64,000 nucleotides of DNA from Photobacterium gaetbulicola Gung47 (lineage in GTDB: Bacteria > Pseudomonadota > Gammaproteobacteria > Enterobacterales > Vibrionaceae): assembly GCA_000940995.1 (NCBI GenBank), contig CP005974.1:1674001-1738000 (forward strand), written 5' to 3'. Below the pieces are notes generated by a model. The model searched no databases. It saw only the letters and a list, made by a program, of their open reading frames with translations, and was not told where the DNA came from. Positions 59,701-64,000 of the stretch are shown here, piece after piece. Numbering within the stretch: position 1 is the first letter of the stretch; each line of letters opens with the position of its first letter. The translations under genes were made by a program, and so were the position numbers.

Positions 59701-60144
59701 TTACTCAGCGTCGGTACGAGTAAAGGTCAGCGTATGCTCTGTACCTGTTAGAGTCAGCTGGTTACCCGCCACTGTGGCCGTGCTCCAATCCATAAGCGTA
59801 GTGCTCATGACACGTTCCAATTCCATTGCAGGCTCGGGACAAGCCATCATGGTCATCCCCATTTTCTCGATGCGAAGCTTGCCCTCATTGAGCTCGGCTT
59901 GGCCAAAGTAACGGTTACAGCCAGCATGACCATTAGCACCTAGATCTGCAGATAACTGCAGATTTGGTGCTTTGAAAGGTTCCGCAAGCTGAAGCTCGTT
60001 ACCATCAACTTTGTTCAGTACCCAGTTAAATGTGGCAAGGTCTGTTTGACTAATCATAGCGGTGGTCGGCTTGCTATCAGTGTTAGAGGCACAGGCGGCA
60101 AGGAGAGCAGGTACTGCCAGTGCAGCAAGGAAACGTTTCTTCAT
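59701..60144 (-). CDS. META-domain lipoprotein (HslJ-like)
   Basis: The 147-residue protein has a lipoprotein signal (MKKRFLAALAVPALLAACAS, Cys18) and one META domain: FNWVLNKVDGNEL (about residue 40), ADLGANGHAGCNRYFGQAEL (about 68) and KMGMTMMACPEPAMELE, then a closing strand NQLTLTG and LTFTRTD. The two Cys in GCNR and ACPE form the usual disulfide. META-domain proteins such as HslJ are linked to heat shock or novobiocin resistance; the role here is unknown. The start at 60144 is preferred over 60150 for ribosome-site spacing. Confidence 0.88.
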   Translation of the reverse strand: MKKRFLAALAVPALLAACASNTDSKPTTAMISQTDLATFNWVLNKVDGNELQLAEPFKAPNLQLSADLGANGHAGCNRYFGQAELNEGKLRIEKMGMTMMACPEPAMELERVMSTTLMDWSTATVAGNQLTLTGTEHTLTFTRTDAE

Positions 60145-60455
60145 TATCATTAATCCCTAGAAGTACAGATGATTACTGGGCAAAGTATTATTTTGCTGAA
60201 TACTATTGTTGGTAATCAATTGTACGCTGTTTTTTATCTTGTTTTACAATATATATCAGATTTTCGTGTGAGAGAAAATAAAAAACACACTTAACACTGC
60301 AATATTCAGGTTTGGTTAGGTTTTAACCTATATCCAAGCAGTTTATCGCACTTGGATATAGAGATAGTAGTTTAAATAACTCTAAAAGAAAAAATGTTAA
60401 GCCCGCGTCATTTATTCATAGTCCAATTAATTTCGCTGAGCCTGTTACCTTGGTG
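60145..60455. other. 311-bp intergenic region with a 10-bp inverted repeat
   Basis: AT-rich region holding the META gene promoter side and the downstream flank of the MscS gene. TATATCCAAG (60329-60338) and CTTGGATATA (60351-60360) form a perfect 10-bp inverted repeat with a 12-nt loop, without a T-run, so it may be a regulatory site rather than a terminator. No gene is seen. Confidence 0.5.
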
Positions 60456-62102
60456 TTATTTGGGGGGGGCTGCCTTGTTTATCATGTGCAGATGAACATC
60501 TTGTTGCGGGAATGGAATAGAAATCCCTTCTCGGTCGAAGCGCATTTTGACTTCTCTGGTGATATCCCAGTAGACGTCCCAATAATCCTCGGTCTTGACC
60601 CAGGGACGCACGATAAAATCGACAGAAGATGAATTGAGGGTATGTAGCTTGATCGTAGGCTCGGGCGAGCGGAGTACCATCGGGTGCTCTGTGATGATTG
60701 CCTCAAGCACTTTCTCGGTCTTTTCGATATCATCACTATAGCTAACGCCAAAGACCATATCGACCCGGCGCACCTTTTCATGAGTGATATTTTTGATGGT
60801 ATCACCCCAGATCTTGCTGTTGGGTACGATGAGGATCTGGTTATCAAAAGTCTTGATTGTGGTGCTGACTAGACTCATATGGCTTACTTTGCCCGAGGTG
60901 CCACCGGCTTCGACAAAGTCGTCGACGTCGAAAGGGCGGTAGATCAGCAGCATCATACCGGATGCAAAGTTCGACAGCGTGTCCTGCAAGGCAAAGCCGA
61001 TGATCACCCCGGCGACACCGAAACCGGTCAGGACCGGAGCAAGATTCAGGCCTATTTGCGACAGGGCAATCAAGATACCTATGCACAATACCGTGTTGCC
61101 ACTGATAGAGATGAAAAAGTCCTTCATCAGTTGCGACATCCGCAGGGTCGGAGCCGAGACCGCCCGGGTGACGATATGCCGGGTGATGTTTTTCAAGATT
61201 TTAAAGATGAAAATGATGAGCAGGAAGATGAATATTTTGAACAGGGCCTGCGGTGTGTTTTGTGCTAGCCAGTCACGAAAATCTTCTAGCCAGTCGGACA
61301 GCAATGACAGGATGACCTTGTAGTCTAATATCTCATTGGTCAGGTTACCGGAGATCACGAACAACTGCTTGGTGAAATCGGTGGTATCGATTTTCATTTT
61401 GTTAGCAAGATCGACGATAAACTGCAGGTTGTCGATATCACTGGCGACTTCACGCTGGGCGAAGATGTACTGCAGTTGCAATGAGGCCTTTTCTTCATCG
61501 GCGGCAGATCTGATCTGGCCCGATAGCACGCTTTCCTGCTGGTGGTCAAATGATAGCTTGGCGGATAAAAAATCGAGTCGCTGCTCGATGTCTTTGATCA
61601 GAGCCAGCTTGCTCTTGTCGGCCGGGGTGCCCAATAACTCCAGCCAGCCGAAATTGACCCACTGTTCACTCAAAATAGTGTGGTAGAACGCGGTAGTTTC
61701 GTTGAGTGTTTTTTGGGTAATGAGCTTCTGTTCAAGATCCACATCATCGAGATCGTTTTGCAGTATGGCGATCCGTTTGAACAGAAAATCAATCGCTAGG
61801 TTAAGGTACTCGACCTGTTCATTGACAAACTTCGTGACTTTTGGGGTGTTCTCTTCGGTCCGATTCTTGATTAGGTTTTGCAGTTCAGCCCGGATATCCT
61901 CATTTTTCTTTAGCACCTGCATATCGATGATGTTTTTTGCTGTGCCGACTTTTCCCTGAGAGTCCTTGTAAAGCTCAGCCATTTCGGCGTCTAACTGTTC
62001 TATCTTGGCAAATTCATCCTTTTTTTGATCCGAGGCTTGTTCGGTTTCCTCGGCAAAAGACAAGAGGGAGAAGAAGAGGGCGAAGATAACTAGCCAGCGC
62101 AT
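60456..62102 (-). CDS. MscS-family mechanosensitive channel with long periplasmic domain
   Basis: MscS channels open under membrane tension and release solutes in hypo-osmotic shock. The 548-residue protein has a signal peptide (MRWLVIFALFFSLLSFAEET), a coiled-coil periplasmic region (about 25-250), several membrane helices (about 275-365), then the pore helix (VAGVIIGFALQDTLSNFASG, about 370) and the beta domain (DFVEAGGTSGKVSHMSLVST, then LIVPNSKIWGDTIKNITHEK). The C-terminal region PWVKTEDYWDVYWDITREVK and GISIPFPQQDVHL is standard. The periplasmic part resembles the YbdG/MscM-like larger members. It is monocistronic. Confidence 0.92.
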   Translation of the reverse strand: MRWLVIFALFFSLLSFAEETEQASDQKKDEFAKIEQLDAEMAELYKDSQGKVGTAKNIIDMQVLKKNEDIRAELQNLIKNRTEENTPKVTKFVNEQVEYLNLAIDFLFKRIAILQNDLDDVDLEQKLITQKTLNETTAFYHTILSEQWVNFGWLELLGTPADKSKLALIKDIEQRLDFLSAKLSFDHQQESVLSGQIRSAADEEKASLQLQYIFAQREVASDIDNLQFIVDLANKMKIDTTDFTKQLFVISGNLTNEILDYKVILSLLSDWLEDFRDWLAQNTPQALFKIFIFLLIIFIFKILKNITRHIVTRAVSAPTLRMSQLMKDFFISISGNTVLCIGILIALSQIGLNLAPVLTGFGVAGVIIGFALQDTLSNFASGMMLLIYRPFDVDDFVEAGGTSGKVSHMSLVSTTIKTFDNQILIVPNSKIWGDTIKNITHEKVRRVDMVFGVSYSDDIEKTEKVLEAIITEHPMVLRSPEPTIKLHTLNSSSVDFIVRPWVKTEDYWDVYWDITREVKMRFDREGISIPFPQQDVHLHMINKAAPPK

Positions 62103-62204
62103 GAATCGGACTCCGAGCGATACCTAAGTATCAATAAACATAGAAATCCATTGCGTTGGTGCTGGCTTAATTTCAGGAAAGGAAGGAAGAAAAATGTTGA
62201 CTGA

Positions 62205-62232
62205 GAAAAAAAGGCCCCCTACTTGAGGGGGC
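62205..62232 (-). terminator. pst operon terminator
   Basis: GCCCCCT (62214-62220) pairs with AGGGGGC (62226-62232) around ACTTG; on the minus strand the stem is followed by seven T. It lies about 70 bp after pstB. No phoU gene follows pstB. Confidence 0.93.
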
Positions 62233-62301
62233 AATATTTACCATCGCTATTATTATTCGTCAAAATTCTGCATACGATTTGAGGAAGCGAGCAAAAGGCT
62301 A

Positions 62302-63051
62302 TTAACCGAAGTCACCGTTTACATAACCGCGGGTACGGTCATCAGCTGGTTGGTTGAACAGCACGTCTGTTGAGTCGTGTTCGACCAGCTCACCCATCAG
62401 GAAGAAGGCCGTGCGGTCAGAGATACGGCGGGCCTGCTGCATCGAGTGGGTAACGATAACGATGGTGAAGTCTTTCTTCAGCGATTCCATCAAATCTTCA
62501 ATTTTCTTGGTCGCAATAGGGTCAAGTGCTGATGTTGGTTCGTCCATCAGGATCACTTCTGGTTCCATTGCGATGGTACGGGCAATACACAGACGCTGCT
62601 GCTGACCACCCGACAGGCCGAATGCGTGTGATTTCAAACGGTCTTTCACTTCATCCCACAGGGCAGCACCACGTAGCGAGCGCTCGACCACTTCATCGAG
62701 GATCTTCTTGTCTTTAACACCCTGGGCACGAAGGCCGTAGGCAATGTTCTCGTAGATGCTCATTGGAAACGGGTTCGGTTTCTGGAATACCATACCGACT
62801 TTAATGCGAAGCTGAGCTACGTCGATGTTGCCGTAAACATCTTCACCATCCATAGTCAGCTTGCCGTCGATTTTCACGCCTTCGATCAGGTCGTTCATAC
62901 GGTTAAGGCAGCGCAGCAGTGTCGATTTACCGCAGCCCGACGGACCGATTAGTGCGGTAACCTTGCGGTTAGGAATTGGCAGGTTGATTTTCTTCAGTGC
63001 CTGGTTCTCGCCGTAGTAAAGGTCTAGATTTTCAATATTAAATTTGTTCAT
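62302..63051 (-). CDS. pstB: Phosphate ABC transporter ATPase PstB
   Basis: PstB drives high-affinity phosphate uptake by the PstSCAB system. The 249-residue protein has Walker A LIGPSGCGKSTLLRCLNRM (about residues 34-52), the Q-loop FQKPNPFPMSIYEN, the signature GLSGGQQQRLCIARTIAMEP (about 140), Walker B EVILMDEPTSALDPI and the switch His in TIVIVTHSMQQARR. The ATG at 63051 is preceded by GAGGAAGAGA; a frame to 63066 adds five residues. It is the last gene of the operon, with a terminator at 62205. Confidence 0.97.
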   Translation of the reverse strand: MNKFNIENLDLYYGENQALKKINLPIPNRKVTALIGPSGCGKSTLLRCLNRMNDLIEGVKIDGKLTMDGEDVYGNIDVAQLRIKVGMVFQKPNPFPMSIYENIAYGLRAQGVKDKKILDEVVERSLRGAALWDEVKDRLKSHAFGLSGGQQQRLCIARTIAMEPEVILMDEPTSALDPIATKKIEDLMESLKKDFTIVIVTHSMQQARRISDRTAFFLMGELVEHDSTDVLFNQPADDRTRGYVNGDFG

Positions 63052-63069
63052 GGTTCTCTTCCTCAAAAA

Positions 63070-63936
63070 TTAGTAAGTCGCAGTATTGAATCGGCTAGCG
63101 ATGAGCTTCGTTAGCAAGTTAATAACAAGAACAACAATGATTAGAATGGTGGCGGTTGCGTATGCCTGGTTCCATTCGTGAATTGTGTATAGCTCCTGCG
63201 TTAGTTTGTACAGGTGAACGGTTAGCGTACGGCCAGAGTCGAACATGCTCTCTGGGATACGGGCAACCATACCTGCTGTCATGAAGACCGGTGCGGATTC
63301 ACCGATAACACGACCTACACTGAGGATGATGGAGGTAACAATACCTGGCATAGCGCTTGGTAGGATTAGTCTCCAGATGGTGTAAATCTTTGATGCACCC
63401 AGACCATATGAACCTTCACGGTAAGTCTGAGGAACAGCCATTAGTGCTTCTTCCGTTGTGCGGATAATAACAGGGAGGATCAGGATACTCAGGGTCAGGG
63501 CACCTGACAGGATAGAGTAACCAAAGCCCATTACGACAACGAAGAATGTCATACCGAACAGACCGTAGATAATCGACGGAATACCGGCCAGTGATTCAGT
63601 ACAGAAACGGATCACTTTAACTAGCTTACTACCCACTTTTGCATATTCTGTCAGGTAGATAGCAGTCATGATACCCAGTGGCGCAGCCACACCGATTGAA
63701 GCGGCAACCATGTATAGGGTTGATACGATCATTGGCCAGATCCCTGACTCTTGACCGATGGTGGTGTAGTTGTTGGTGATGAACGACCAGTCTACATAAG
63801 ACAGGCCATTGCTTAGGATGTACCAAACTACCCACACTAGGAAGCCTACAGTGATAGAGGCTGCCGACCAGATAAGCGCCAGAGAAATTTTGTCTTTCAT
63901 CTGCTGCTTTTGTGTATTTGTACCTTTAAGAGCCAT
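63070..63936 (-). CDS. pstA: Phosphate ABC transporter permease PstA
   Basis: PstA is one of the two membrane channels of the phosphate transporter. The 288-residue protein has six membrane helices (the first at about 14-38, SLALIWSAASITVGFLVWVV) and the EAA-loop region PQTYREGSYGLGASKIYTIW (about 175), typical of ABC permeases, with conserved GIPSIIYGLFGMTFFV near residue 118. It is 18 bp upstream of pstB and 5 bp downstream of pstC, so the genes are in one operon. Confidence 0.95.
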   Translation of the reverse strand: MALKGTNTQKQQMKDKISLALIWSAASITVGFLVWVVWYILSNGLSYVDWSFITNNYTTIGQESGIWPMIVSTLYMVAASIGVAAPLGIMTAIYLTEYAKVGSKLVKVIRFCTESLAGIPSIIYGLFGMTFFVVVMGFGYSILSGALTLSILILPVIIRTTEEALMAVPQTYREGSYGLGASKIYTIWRLILPSAMPGIVTSIILSVGRVIGESAPVFMTAGMVARIPESMFDSGRTLTVHLYKLTQELYTIHEWNQAYATATILIIVVLVINLLTKLIASRFNTATY

Positions 63937-63941
63937 TGTGA

Positions 63942-64000
63942 TTACCTCGCACGCTCACGGTTCAGATAAAGAAGCGCACCGTTCAGTACCATGATGAAGA
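63942..64000 (-). CDS. pstC: Phosphate ABC transporter permease PstC, C-terminal end (cut by window edge)
   Basis: Only the last 19 codons are visible, reading FIMVLNGALLYLNRERAR before the stop at 63942-63944. The place in the operon, directly in front of pstA, and the hydrophobic helix followed by a basic tail fit PstC. The rest lies beyond the right edge. Confidence 0.7.
   Translation of the reverse strand, partial: FIMVLNGALLYLNRERAR

Noticed and set aside
1..64000. CRISPR arrays, prophage, integron or toxin-antitoxin modules
   Set aside because: No spaced direct repeats, phage structural genes, attC-like sites or typical toxin-antitoxin pairs were seen when reading the window.

Overview
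The window looks like a chromosomal segment of a Vibrionaceae bacterium (Photobacterium, Grimontia or Vibrio-like; the genus cannot be fixed from the sequence). Reasons: a ToxR-type membrane regulator with a small partner, DUF2947 and DUF4250 proteins, a MetR/MetE pair, Vibrio-type FadL paralogues, MSHA-like pilin, many chemoreceptor and GGDEF genes, and moderate GC content. From memory, homologues of several of these genes (glpABC, ydiJ, dcuC, a pst set) lie on the second chromosome of Vibrio cholerae, so this may be a secondary replicon; that is inference.

Layout. (1) 1-4400 is an AT-richer patch wrecked by insertion sequences: the 5' part of a GH10-xylanase-like lipoprotein gene running off the left edge, an intact-ended IS3-family element whose orfA carries a frameshift, a truncated IS407-like element, and an AraC-type regulator gene split by an IS10-like element with a perfect 9-bp target duplication. 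(2) 4570-9242: a lipoprotein, a tRNA-Cys/tRNA-Gly operon, and the 5-oxoprolinase genes pxpABC followed by a gamma-glutamylcyclotransferase-like gene, whose usual product is the substrate of PxpABC. (3) 9263-13950: periplasmic DUF3108-like protein, acyl-CoA ligase, small proteins, pirin. (4) 14153-19442: two FadL paralogues flanking a lipoprotein carboxylesterase; all three have a FadR-operator-like sequence upstream, so they look like one exogenous-lipid uptake regulon. (5) 20066-35297: FAN1-like nuclease, NUDIX-PAP2 fusion, YdiJ D-2-hydroxyglutarate dehydrogenase, AqpZ, LysR, short CDF-like protein, NYN-domain protein, DUF2884 protein, a Cache-GGDEF enzyme, a 51-residue membrane protein and YgiQ. 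(6) 35498-39832: LysR/universal-stress pair with a PsiE remnant, a pilin, and a ToxR/ToxS-like (possibly VtrA/VtrC-like) overlapping gene pair. (7) 40107-47817: PAS chemoreceptor, DcuC, LysR/MFS pair, second chemoreceptor. (8) 48011-53695: anaerobic glycerol-3-phosphate dehydrogenase operon glpABC and a GGDEF enzyme. (9) 53956-64000: membrane protein, DUF4250, metR and a 3'-truncated metE, a repeat-containing secreted protein, an orphan ParA, a META-domain lipoprotein, an MscS channel, and the end of a pst phosphate transporter operon.

The themes are lipid, glycerol-3-phosphate and C4-dicarboxylate use, envelope lipoproteins and environmental sensing. The most notable points are the FadL-esterase-FadL cluster with shared FadR-like boxes, the ToxR-like co-component pair, the decayed metE, the reconstructable AraC pseudogene, and the 5-oxoproline cassette. 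All calls rest on reading the sequence and on recalled family knowledge; no database search was run.
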